Shown one piece after another: positions 9,918-18,061 of a DNA stretch of 64,000 nt (position 1 is its first letter; each line of letters begins with the position of its first letter). This stretch comes from Streptomyces xinghaiensis S187. GTDB taxonomy: Bacteria > Actinomycetota > Actinomycetes > Streptomycetales > Streptomycetaceae. The position numbers and the translations under genes are program-made. The stretch lies in the NCBI RefSeq assembly GCF_000220705.2, contig NZ_CP023202.1, positions 5,982,501-6,046,500 on the forward strand, written 5' to 3'. The notes under the pieces were generated by a model. It was given only the letters and a program-made list of their open reading frames with translations, ran no database searches and was not told the origin of the DNA.

Positions 9918-11293
9918 TGCGAAGCAGCGGCAGGAACAGCAGGGACACCGGTAGGCAGAACTACCGGGGCACGGGAGGGGACTCCCGGCGGCAGGCCGGG
10001 GGAGGCCGCGACGAGCGGCCGCGGCGCGACGGCCGTCCCCGTCCCGAGGAGCGCCGCTACGACGTGGGCTTCGACCGGGACCGCGAGGGCGGCCGGGGCC
10101 GTGACGAGCGCCGTCCCGGTGACCGCGACAACCGGGGCCGCGACGACCGCGGTCGCGACGACCGGCGACGGGACGACCGGGGCCGGGACGACCGGCGCCC
10201 CGCCGACCGCGACCGGGACCGGGATGGCCGTGGCCGCGCCGGACGGGACGACCGCGACCGCGGCGCCCGCACCTCCGACCGCGGCGCCCGCACCTCGGAC
10301 CGCGACGGCCGTCCCGGCCGGGGCCCGGCCGGATCCCCCGGGGGCAGCCGGGGTGCGGCGGCCCGCGGCGGCGCCAAGGGCGGCCCGAAGAGTCCGGCGG
10401 GAGCCCGCGGCGGCCCGGCCCGTGGCGCGGGCCCGCGCGGCGGCGGTCCGTCCCGCGGCGGCCGTCCGCAGCCCCCGGCCCGTCCCCGCGAGTACGAGGC
10501 CCAGATCGAGGAGCGCAACCGGGCCCGGCACCGCACGGACCGGCCCAAGCCGCCGACGACCTTCGGGGAGCCGGAGGGGGAGCGGCTGCAGAAGGTCCTG
10601 GCGCGGGCGGGCATGGGCTCCCGGCGGGCCTGCGAGGAGCTGATCGACCAGCGGCGCGTCGAGGTCAACGGCAGGATCGTCACCGAGCAGGGCCTCCGGG
10701 TCGACCCGGAGAAGGACGAGGTCAAGGTCGACGGCCTGACCGTCGCCACGCAGTCGTACCTCTTCTTCGCCCTGAACAAGCCCGCCGGCGTCGTCTCCAC
10801 CATGGAGGACCCGGACGGCCGCCAGTGCCTCGGCGACTACGTCACCAACCGGGAGACCCGGCTCTTCCACGTCGGCCGGCTCGACACCGAGACCGAGGGC
10901 ATCATCCTGCTCACCAACCACGGCGAGCTGGCCCACCGCCTCACCCACCCCCGGTACGGCGTGCGGAAGACCTATCTCGCCGCGATCCAGGGCCCCATCC
11001 CGCGCGACCTGGGCAAGCGCCTCAAGGACGGCATCCAGCTGGAGGACGGCTACGCCCGCGCCGACCACTTCCGGGTGGTGGAGAACACCGGCAAGAACTA
11101 CCTGGTGGAGGTCAGCCTCCACGAGGGCCGGAAGCACATCGTCCGCCGGATGCTCGCCGAGGCGGGTTTCCCGGTCGACCGGCTCGTCCGCACGGGCTTC
11201 GGCCCGATCGCCCTCGGCGACCAGAAGTCCGGCTGGCTGCGGCGCCTCACCAACACCGAGGTCGGCATGCTGATGCGCGAGGTCGAGCTCTAA
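9917..11293 (+). CDS. rluB: 23S rRNA pseudouridine synthase with RGG-type N-terminal tail
   Basis: An RsuA/RluB-family pseudouridine synthase of 458 residues that modifies large-subunit rRNA. The S4 RNA-binding domain lies around residues 220-270 (LQKVLARAGMGSRRACEELI). The catalytic aspartate is in GRLDTETEGIILLTNHG near residue 320, and the C-terminal LHEGRKHIVRRML motif is present. The first 190 or so residues are an Arg/Asp/Gly-rich tail with RGG-like and RDDR repeats, absent from most bacterial homologues, which probably binds RNA. The ATG at 9917 overlaps the scpB stop by one base; the TTG directly before it is less likely to be the start. Confidence 0.93.
   Translation: MRSSGRNSRDTGRQNYRGTGGDSRRQAGGGRDERPRRDGRPRPEERRYDVGFDRDREGGRGRDERRPGDRDNRGRDDRGRDDRRRDDRGRDDRRPADRDRDRDGRGRAGRDDRDRGARTSDRGARTSDRDGRPGRGPAGSPGGSRGAAARGGAKGGPKSPAGARGGPARGAGPRGGGPSRGGRPQPPARPREYEAQIEERNRARHRTDRPKPPTTFGEPEGERLQKVLARAGMGSRRACEELIDQRRVEVNGRIVTEQGLRVDPEKDEVKVDGLTVATQSYLFFALNKPAGVVSTMEDPDGRQCLGDYVTNRETRLFHVGRLDTETEGIILLTNHGELAHRLTHPRYGVRKTYLAAIQGPIPRDLGKRLKDGIQLEDGYARADHFRVVENTGKNYLVEVSLHEGRKHIVRRMLAEAGFPVDRLVRTGFGPIALGDQKSGWLRRLTNTEVGMLMREVEL
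10262..10303 (+). repeat. Tandem 21-bp repeat inside rluB
   Basis: Two adjacent 21-base units starting ggcgcccgcacctc (10262-10282 and 10283-10303) differ at one base and encode GARTSDR twice. They belong to the Arg-rich tail of RluB, and neighbouring RDDR units also repeat imperfectly. Such repeats suggest tail growth by slippage. Confidence 0.8.
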
Positions 11294-11609
11294 CCGCCGT
11301 CCCGCGCGCGACCGGTCGCGGGGCCGGGCCGGGGGCCGGGGTGCGCCGCGGGGCGCCCCGGGGTACGGCCCGGCCCGGGCCCCGCGCAGGTGCCCGGGCC
11401 GGGCGGAGGCCCGGGAGGCACCGGGCGGCCGCTCGGCGGGCACCGGGACCCGGGCCCCGGCCGGCTCCGGGACCGCCGTCTCGCCGTCTCGCAGGACGGT
11501 CCGCGCCCGGCCCCGCCGTCCGCGCTCGTTACGCTGGACCCGAGCCGGGACGGCACCGCCCAGCCGCCCGTACCGGCCCCGCAGCCGCACTCCGCAAGGA
11601 CGTCACCCA
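11294..11609. other. Intergenic region between rluB and tyrA
   Basis: A 316-base gap of extreme GC content without a convincing gene. It contains a short perfect palindrome gcgaccggtcgc just after rluB. As I recall, related Streptomyces carry a small chorismate mutase gene (aroH) near this point; no such frame is visible here. Confidence 0.5.
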
Positions 11610-12695
11610 GTGAGAACCGCCCTCGTCATCGGGACCGGACTGATCGGCACCTCCGCCGCGCTCGCCCTCTCCGGCCGCGGCGTACGGGTCCATCTCACCG
11701 ACCACGACCCGTCCCGGGCCCAGACCGCCGCCGCCCTCGGCGCCGGCACCGACGAGGCCCCCGGCGGCCCCGTGGATCTGGCGGTCGTCGCCGTACCGCC
11801 CGCCCGGGTCGCGGAGACGGTCGCCGGCGCCCAGCGCCGCGGCCTGGCCCGCGGCTATCTGGACGTCGCCAGCGTCAAGGGCGGCCCGCGCCGCGAGCTG
11901 GAGGCCCTCGGGGGCGACCTCACCGCCTACCTCGGTACGCACCCGATGGCGGGCCGTGAGCGGTCCGGCCCGCTGGCGGCCACCGCCGACCTCTTCGAGG
12001 GCCGCCCGTGGGTCCTCACGCCCACCGCCGCCACCGACACCGAGGTGCTGAACCTCGCCCTGGAACTGGTCTCGCTCTGCCGAGCCGTGCCGGTCGTCAT
12101 GGACGCCGACGCCCACGACCGCGCCGTGGCGCTCGTCTCGCACACCCCGCAGCTGCTGTCCAGCCTGGTCGCGGCCCGGCTGGAGGACGCCGACGAGACG
12201 GCGGTGCGGCTCTGCGGCCAGGGCATCCGGGACGTCACCAGGATCGCCGCGTCCGACCCCGCCATGTGGATCGACATCCTCTCCGCCAACCCCGGCCCGG
12301 TCGCCGAGATCCTCTCCGCGGTCGCCTCCGACCTGGAGGAGACGGTGCGGGCCCTGCGCGCCCTGGAGTCGGCCGACGAGGAGAAGCGGCACGGCGGCGC
12401 GGCCGGCATCGAGGACGTGCTCCGGCGCGGGAACACCGGCCGCGAGCGGGTACCCGGGAAGCACGGCGCGGCCCCGGCGGCGTACGAGAGCGTGACGGTG
12501 CTCATCGGCGACCAGCCCGGACAGCTGGCGAAGATCTTCGCCGACGCGGGCCGGGCCGGGGTCAACATCGAGGACGTCCGGATCGAGCACGCCACCGGGC
12601 AGCAGGCCGGTCTCATCCAGCTCATGGTGGAACCGGCGGCGGCCCCGGGCCTCACCGCGGCCCTGCGCGAGAAGGGCTGGTCGATCAGGCAGTAG
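11610..12695 (+). CDS. tyrA: Prephenate dehydrogenase with ACT domain
   Basis: TyrA oxidises and decarboxylates prephenate to 4-hydroxyphenylpyruvate with NAD, on the tyrosine branch of the shikimate pathway. The 361-residue protein opens with the dinucleotide-binding motif LVIGTGLIGTSAALAL. The catalytic histidine segment is GTHPMAGRERSGP, and a helical dimerisation domain follows. The last 70 or so residues (YESVTVLIGDQPGQLAKIF) form an ACT domain, the usual site of tyrosine feedback inhibition. The GTG at 11610 is preceded by aagga about 12 bases upstream. It precedes cmk on the same strand, as in other streptomycetes. Confidence 0.94.
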   Translation: MRTALVIGTGLIGTSAALALSGRGVRVHLTDHDPSRAQTAAALGAGTDEAPGGPVDLAVVAVPPARVAETVAGAQRRGLARGYLDVASVKGGPRRELEALGGDLTAYLGTHPMAGRERSGPLAATADLFEGRPWVLTPTAATDTEVLNLALELVSLCRAVPVVMDADAHDRAVALVSHTPQLLSSLVAARLEDADETAVRLCGQGIRDVTRIAASDPAMWIDILSANPGPVAEILSAVASDLEETVRALRALESADEEKRHGGAAGIEDVLRRGNTGRERVPGKHGAAPAAYESVTVLIGDQPGQLAKIFADAGRAGVNIEDVRIEHATGQQAGLIQLMVEPAAAPGLTAALREKGWSIRQ

Positions 12696-12806
12696 CCGCC
12701 CCGGCGCCGCTGGGGTGCCACCCCGGCACCACCACCGCCGGCCGTCCCGCGGCCCCCGGGGCTCCCGGGACGCCTGGGGCTGTACGGGGCGCTCCGGGGG
12801 GCCGGT

Positions 12807-12823
12807 AACCTTGTCCGAAGGTT
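12807..12823. promoter_or_regulatory. Short inverted repeat upstream of cmk
   Basis: AACCTT (12807-12812), a 5-base spacer and AAGGTT (12818-12823) form a perfect 6-bp inverted repeat about 60 bases upstream of the cmk start. It also contains TAACCT, a possible -10 box. It may be an operator or chance. Confidence 0.25.
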
Positions 12824-12885
12824 CTCCGGCAGGCTCTCCCGCCGGTCCGCTCCCGCCCGTGCACACAGGAAAGGTGTTCGTCACC

Positions 12886-13611
12886 GTGGAAACCGCCGCC
12901 CGGACCGCTCCGGCAGCAGTGATCGTCGCCATCGACGGCCCCTCCGGCACGGGCAAGTCCAGCACCTCCAAGGCCGTGGCCGCCAAGCTCGGCCTGCGGT
13001 ACCTGGACACCGGAGCGCAGTACCGCGCGATCACCTGGTGGATGCTGAGCAACGGTGTGGACGTGAACGACCCGGCGGCCGTGGCCACCGCCGCCGCCAA
13101 GCCGACGATCGTCTCCGGCACCGACCCGGGCTCCCCGGCCATCACGGTCGACGGCGCCGACGCCGCCGGGCCGATCCGCACCCGGGAGGTCACCGCCGCG
13201 GTCAGCGCCGTGAGTGCCGTCCCCGAGGTGCGGGCCCTGCTGACGGAGCTCCAGCGCCGGATCGCCCGGGAGGGGCGCGGCATCGTCGTCGAGGGCCGGG
13301 ACATCGGCACCACCGTCCTCCCCGACGCCGACCTCAAGATCTTCCTGACCGCCTCGCCGGAGGCCCGTGCCGCCCGCCGCAGCGGGGAGCTCAAGGGCAA
13401 GGAGGCCGCCGGTCTCGCCGCCACCCGCGAGGCGCTGATCAAGCGGGACGCGGCCGACTCCGGCCGCAAGGTCTCCCCGCTGGCCAAGGCGGACGACGCC
13501 CACGAGGTGGACACCACCGAGCTGACGCTGGAGCAGGTCGTCGAGTGCGTCGTCACCCTCGTCGAGAACGCCGCCGGGAACACCGCGGACCGTGCGGGGC
13601 AGTCGGCGTGA
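12886..13611 (+). CDS. cmk: Cytidylate kinase
   Basis: Phosphorylates CMP and dCMP to the diphosphates with ATP. The 241-residue protein carries the P-loop IDGPSGTGKSSTSKAVA near the N-terminus, the CMP-binding YLDTGAQYRAITWW segment, and the GRDIGTTVLPDADLKIFLTA and RAARRSGEL motifs of the lid region. The GTG at 12886 is chosen because aggaaagg ends about 11 bases upstream; a GTG at 12874 overlaps that site. The stop overlaps the next gene as GTGA, linking nucleotide synthesis to an acyltransferase, an arrangement known in actinobacteria. Confidence 0.94.
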   Translation: METAARTAPAAVIVAIDGPSGTGKSSTSKAVAAKLGLRYLDTGAQYRAITWWMLSNGVDVNDPAAVATAAAKPTIVSGTDPGSPAITVDGADAAGPIRTREVTAAVSAVSAVPEVRALLTELQRRIAREGRGIVVEGRDIGTTVLPDADLKIFLTASPEARAARRSGELKGKEAAGLAATREALIKRDAADSGRKVSPLAKADDAHEVDTTELTLEQVVECVVTLVENAAGNTADRAGQSA

Positions 13612-14297
13612 GGACGGCGCGCGCGCAGGCCGGGGCCACGGCCGCCGCGGCCGCGGGCAAGGGCTCGGAGAGCGGTGCGGCGGTCGGCCGCCGCATCGGG
13701 GTCGGGCTGATGTACGGGCTGTGGAAGCCGCGGGTCCTGGGCGCCTGGAAGATGCCCGCCGCCGGACCGGTGATCCTCGCGGTGAACCACTCCCACATCA
13801 TCGACGGCCCGATGCTGATGGGCACCGCGCCCCGGCCGGTGCACTTCCTGATCAAGAAGGAGGCGTTCATCGGTCCGCTGGACCCGTTCCTGCGCGGGAT
13901 CGGGCAGCTGAAGGTGGACCGTTCGGGCGCCGACCGGGCCGCGATCACCGGAGCGCTCGGGGTGCTGGAGCGCGGCGGCGTCCTCGGGATCTTCCCCGAG
14001 GGCACCCGCGGCGAGGGCGATTTCGCCTCCCTGCGCGCCGGGCTCGCCTACTTCGCGGTGCGCTCCGGGGCGCCGATCGTCCCGGTCGCCGTCCTCGGCT
14101 CCAACGATCGGCGCGGGCGGGCGATATCCGCCCTGCCGCCCCTGCGCAGCCGGGTCGACGTGGTGTTCGGCGACCCCTTCGACGCGGGGGACGGCACCGG
14201 CCGGCGCACCCGGGCGGCCCTGGACGCGGCGACCGAGCGCATCCAGCGCCGGCTGGGCGCCCATCTGTCCGAGGCCCGGCGCGTCACCGGCCGCTGA
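13608..14297 (+). CDS. plsC: 1-acyl-sn-glycerol-3-phosphate acyltransferase family protein
   Basis: A PlsC-type acyltransferase (229 residues) expected to acylate lysophosphatidic acid at the membrane during phospholipid synthesis. The HX4D catalytic motif is NHSHIID, and the substrate-binding FPEGTRGEG motif is present with correct spacing, followed by GAPIVPVAVLGS. The GTG start lies within the cmk stop codon (4-base overlap), so the two are co-translated. der follows 64 bases downstream. The true acyl acceptor could be another lysolipid. Confidence 0.9.
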   Translation: MRTARAQAGATAAAAAGKGSESGAAVGRRIGVGLMYGLWKPRVLGAWKMPAAGPVILAVNHSHIIDGPMLMGTAPRPVHFLIKKEAFIGPLDPFLRGIGQLKVDRSGADRAAITGALGVLERGGVLGIFPEGTRGEGDFASLRAGLAYFAVRSGAPIVPVAVLGSNDRRGRAISALPPLRSRVDVVFGDPFDAGDGTGRRTRAALDAATERIQRRLGAHLSEARRVTGR

Positions 14298-14361
14298 ACG
14301 ACACTGACGGGCGGGCCTCCGAGGTCCGCCGACGATGAACGATGAACGAGGAACCCACTTC

Positions 14362-15822
14362 ATGAACGACCATCAGCACGCCGCCGACGAGCACGGGGCG
14401 CTCGGCGACGCCGAGTACACGGAGTTCATGGAGCTCGCCGCGGAGGAGGGCTTCGACCCGGAGGAGATCGAGGGCGATCTCGCCGCGGCCGGCCACGGCC
14501 CGCTCCCCGTACTCGCCGTCGTCGGCCGTCCCAATGTCGGCAAGTCGACCCTGGTGAACCGGATCCTCGGCCGCCGCGAGGCGGTCGTCGAGGACAAGCC
14601 CGGGGTCACCCGCGACCGCGTCACCTACGAGGCCGAATGGGCCGGCCGCCGCTTCAAGGTCGTCGACACCGGCGGCTGGGAGCAGGACGTCCTCGGCATC
14701 GACGCCGCCGTGGCCGCCCAGGCCGAGTTCGCCATCGAGGCCGCCGACGCGGTCGTCTTCGTCGTGGACGCCAAGGTGGGCGCGACCGACACCGACGAGG
14801 CCGTGGTCAAGCTGCTGCGCCGGGCCGGCAAGCCCGTCGTGCTCTGCGCCAACAAGGTCGACGGCCCCAGCGGCGAGGCGGACGCCGCCGCGCTCTGGAA
14901 CCTCGGCCTGGGCGAGCCGCACCCGGTCTCCTCGCTGCACGGCCGCGGCACCGGCGACCTGCTCGACGCGGTGCTGGAGGCGCTGCCGGAGGCACCGCAG
15001 CAGACCTTCGGCGGCGGACTCGGCGGGCCCCGCCGGATCGCCCTGATCGGCCGCCCCAACGTCGGCAAGTCCTCCCTCCTCAACAAGGTCGCCGGCGAGG
15101 AGCGGGTGGTCGTCAACGAGATCGCCGGCACCACCCGCGACCCGGTCGACGAGCTCATCGAACTGGGCGGCGTCACCTGGAAGTTCGTGGACACCGCGGG
15201 CATCCGCCGCCGGGTCCACCTGCAGGAGGGCGCGGACTACTACGCCTCGCTGCGCACCGCCGCCGCCCTGGAGAAGGCCGAGGTCGCGGTCGTCCTGATC
15301 GACGCGAGCGAGTCCATCAGCGTCCAGGACACCCGCATCATCAGCATGGCCGTCGACGCCGGACGCGCCCTGGTGATCGCGTACAACAAGTGGGACACCC
15401 TCGACGAGGAGCGCCGCTACTACCTGGAGCGGGAGATCGAACGGGACCTGGTGCAGATTCAGTGGGCGCCGCGGGTCAACGTCTCCGCACGCACCGGCCG
15501 TCACATGGAGAAGCTCGTCCCGGCGATCGAGACGGCGCTGGAGGGCTGGGAGACCCGGGTGCCGACGGGCCGGCTCAACGCCTTCCTCGGTGAGATCGTG
15601 GCCGCCCACCCGCACCCGATCCGGGGCGGCAAGCAGCCGCGGATCCTCTTCGGCACCCAGGCCGGCGTCCGGCCGCCGCGGTTCGTGCTGTTCGCCTCCG
15701 GCTTCCTGGAGGCGGGCTACCGCCGGTTCGTCGAACGGCGGCTGCGCGAGGAGTTCGGGTTCGAGGGCACCCCGATCCACATCTCGGTCCGGGTGCGCGA
15801 GAAGCGGGGCCGCAAGAAGTGA
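14362..15822 (+). CDS. der: Ribosome biogenesis GTPase Der
   Basis: Der (EngA) is an essential double GTPase that helps assemble the 50S ribosomal subunit. The 486-residue protein has two G domains, each starting with a GRPNVGKS P-loop (VVGRPNVGKSTLVNRIL, then LIGRPNVGKSSLLNKVA). Each has DTGG/DTAG and NKVD/NKWD motifs. A KH-like C-terminal domain ends in a basic tail (VREKRGRKK). The N-terminal 55 residues are an acidic extension common in actinobacteria. The ATG at 14362 has gagga 9 bases upstream; an ATG at 14335 lacks such a site. Confidence 0.96.
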   Translation: MNDHQHAADEHGALGDAEYTEFMELAAEEGFDPEEIEGDLAAAGHGPLPVLAVVGRPNVGKSTLVNRILGRREAVVEDKPGVTRDRVTYEAEWAGRRFKVVDTGGWEQDVLGIDAAVAAQAEFAIEAADAVVFVVDAKVGATDTDEAVVKLLRRAGKPVVLCANKVDGPSGEADAAALWNLGLGEPHPVSSLHGRGTGDLLDAVLEALPEAPQQTFGGGLGGPRRIALIGRPNVGKSSLLNKVAGEERVVVNEIAGTTRDPVDELIELGGVTWKFVDTAGIRRRVHLQEGADYYASLRTAAALEKAEVAVVLIDASESISVQDTRIISMAVDAGRALVIAYNKWDTLDEERRYYLEREIERDLVQIQWAPRVNVSARTGRHMEKLVPAIETALEGWETRVPTGRLNAFLGEIVAAHPHPIRGGKQPRILFGTQAGVRPPRFVLFASGFLEAGYRRFVERRLREEFGFEGTPIHISVRVREKRGRKK

Positions 15823-16013
15823 CCCGGGCGGCGGGGGAGCGCCGGGCGGAGGCCCCGTCCCCCGCCCCTCGCGTGTCCACGGCCCCCGCCCGCCGCGCCC
15901 CCGGCCCCGCAGGGGCGTATACCCGGGGCGTGTTGTGTGGGTCGAGCGCTCTCCTCCGCCGGGCGGTCCACGGCACCGGGCCCCGTTCCCGAGCCGGCCC
16001 GGTCCGGGCGGAC

Positions 16014-16340
16014 CTAGCGCGCGCGGTGGTCCGGCACGGCGGGCGGCAGGGCCCGCGGCACACCCCGCCGGTGGCGCCGCAGCGGTTCGGGGGGCAGCAC
16101 CCGCTCCCAGGTGTTCCGGGGTTCGCGCGGGCCGATGCCGAAGGGTTTGAAGCCGAGGTCCTCCTCGCCCAGGCGGTCGCCGGGCAGGGCGCGGAACTGG
16201 CGCCGGTACTCGGCGTAGAGCGAGTCGTAGATCGGGGTCGGCGACTGCTGCCCGCCCGCCGGGGAGGTCTCGCGCGCCGGGCGCATTCCCGGGATGGGGT
16301 GGGGGTACGGGAGCCGGGCCGGCGGTTCGTATGAGTGCAC
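16014..16340 (-). CDS. Conserved hypothetical protein, 108 residues
   Basis: A small protein of unknown function that I recognise as conserved among streptomycetes. It is Pro/Arg-rich and has the conserved-looking core YAEYRRQFRALPGDRLGEED followed by LGFKPFG. There is no signal peptide or membrane segment. The GTG at 16340 is chosen because the conserved part starts right after it (MHSYEPPARL); the frame stays open upstream but the sequence there looks random. It is convergent with der, and no terminator hairpin is obvious in the 191-base gap between them. Confidence 0.7.
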   Translation of the reverse strand: MHSYEPPARLPYPHPIPGMRPARETSPAGGQQSPTPIYDSLYAEYRRQFRALPGDRLGEEDLGFKPFGIGPREPRNTWERVLPPEPLRRHRRGVPRALPPAVPDHRAR

Positions 16341-16492
16341 GTACCTGCCAACGACCCGGGCGCCCGGTGGATGCGGTTCCGTGAGCAAAAGCCCGTTTCC
16401 GGTGGTTTGCGCGTGCCCGGGGCCCGCCGGCCGGACGCCCCCCGCGGGGTGCCCGCGCCCCGCGGGGGGCGGGCACCCGGAGCCGGCGGAGG

Positions 16493-17452
16493 TCATGTAC
16501 CCGCCAGCGGCAGCACCGCGGCGACCAGCACACCGGCCGCCGCCGCCCGGTCCAGGGCCTCGCGCAGCACGTCCTCGTGGGACTGCCGGCCGATCGCGCC
16601 CGCGGGTGCCGCGAAGACCAGGACCTTTGCCGTCCGGGCGGCCGCGGTCCGCCAGCCGTCGGTCACCGTCAGCGGTTCGTGCGCCTGCCACCACGCCGTC
16701 GGAGGGCCGCCGTTGCCCGGCTGGAGCACCGCGTGCAGCCGCCCCTCCGCCAGCAGGACCGACCACCCGGCCAGCAGCGGCGGCTTCTGTTCCACGTGGT
16801 TCACGGACTGGAAGCCCTGTTCGACGAGGATCGGCAGGAACTCGTCGCCGGGGTCGTCGGAACCGGGCCGGGCGATCGGGCCGGTGGGCTCCACGACCAG
16901 CCCCGGCCACAGGGCGCCGTCGGCGAGGACCAGTCCGCTGGTGACACCGATCACCGCCTGCCGGGGCTCCGGCCGGGCACCGGCGCCGGAAGCGGCGCCG
17001 GAACCCGCGGGAAAGGGCCCGGCGGGCGGTACGGTCCGCAGGCCGTGCGGGGCCGGGTCGTACAGCGGGTCGTGCGGCGGGCCGTCCTGGGGCGCACGGG
17101 CGTCCGGGAGACCGGGCGGGCCCGGCGCGCCGGCGCCGGCCGGCACCGGCGGCGCGGCCGCCGCCTCCCGGCCCTCCCCGCCCGTGATGCTGCGCACGGC
17201 GCCCTGCAGCTGCTCCTCGGCGACCGGAACCACCTGGGACGGCACGCAGGTGGCGTGGGCGAAGGCGAGTACGGCGGTTTCATCGCCGACGAACAGCACG
17301 GTGCTGGTCCGCTCCTGCCCGGTGTCGCCGGGAGTCCGGCAGGAGGTGCAGTCGTAGCTGCCCGGGGCGTTCTCGCCGGTGAGCAACCGGTCGGCTTCTT
17401 CATCACCGATCTCGGCGCGCACGTCATCGCTGACGTCGAGCAAACGCGGCAC
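16493..17452 (-). CDS. Conserved hypothetical protein, 319 residues
   Basis: A cytosolic protein of unknown function. The N-terminal part (RLLDVSDDVRAEIGDEEADR) leads into a possible metal site with two cysteines in SYDCTSCRTPGD and a third in FAHATCVPSQ. A Pro/Gly/Ala linker follows, then a second folded half (AVIGVTSGLVLADG to the C-terminus). The two halves resemble each other in layout (a short beta-rich module after a linker). The GTG at 17452 has gagga 7 bases upstream. Function cannot be assigned. Confidence 0.7.
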   Translation of the reverse strand: MPRLLDVSDDVRAEIGDEEADRLLTGENAPGSYDCTSCRTPGDTGQERTSTVLFVGDETAVLAFAHATCVPSQVVPVAEEQLQGAVRSITGGEGREAAAAPPVPAGAGAPGPPGLPDARAPQDGPPHDPLYDPAPHGLRTVPPAGPFPAGSGAASGAGARPEPRQAVIGVTSGLVLADGALWPGLVVEPTGPIARPGSDDPGDEFLPILVEQGFQSVNHVEQKPPLLAGWSVLLAEGRLHAVLQPGNGGPPTAWWQAHEPLTVTDGWRTAAARTAKVLVFAAPAGAIGRQSHEDVLREALDRAAAAGVLVAAVLPLAGT

Positions 17453-18061
17453 GGGAGGCTCCTCGGTCTCGGGGTGGCGGCCGGGCGATCCGGCCCACAC
17501 GGGGGACAACGGGTGACGCGCGGCCGGGGTCACGCCCGGTCCGCCCCGTGGGACGTGGCGGGGAGAAAGAGTGAACTCCTGTACGGGTGACTGCGGTTGA
17601 CCGGCCTCCGGCCGCGGCCCGCGCTCGCCGGGGCCGGCGGGGGTGCGCGGGGGGCACGCGGCGGCGCCGGCGGTACGGGCCGCGGGTGTTTCGCCCGCCT
17701 ATGGGGGGACAGCCGGGAGATGTCGGGCACCGCGGTCCGCCGGCGGGGCGGTGCCCGGGACGGGACCGGGTCCGGTGGCCGTGGGCCGACGGGCCCCGCC
17801 CGGGGTCCGGCAGGGTCGCTCAAGGGGGTGAATCGCATGACCGGCGCGGCGTCAGGCCGTTACGCACGCAGGGATGGTGACGTTCTATCGCTTCGGAAAG
17901 TTCCCCGCGCCGGCTACCGATGTCGCATCTCTTGTGCCACAGGATCGTCATGGAGGCCAACCCGAAGCGCCCGGGAGAGGTCCAACCACTCGGTAGGCGG
18001 AGGAGACGGGACCAGCCGGACCCTCCGCGGAAACCGTGGAATCCGTGGAAAACGGGGACGT
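17453..18061. other. Divergent intergenic region, 609 bases
   Basis: A gap between the hypothetical gene on the - strand and the GT4 gene on the + strand. It should hold both promoters, but I could not find a box pair I trust. The frame upstream of the GT4 start stays open for about 155 codons, yet the translation looks like unselected Arg/Gly-rich sequence. Confidence 0.5.

Noticed and set aside
10130..10303. Possible CRISPR-like or mobile repeat array
   Set aside because: The repeats are in-frame codons of the RluB Arg-rich tail, not spaced repeats.
15823..16013. Possible tRNA gene after der
   Set aside because: No T-arm ttcga sequence or cloverleaf pattern could be found there or elsewhere in the window.
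17587..17880. 97-codon frame upstream of the GT4 gene
   Set aside because: Arg/Gly/Pro-rich translation without conserved segments.
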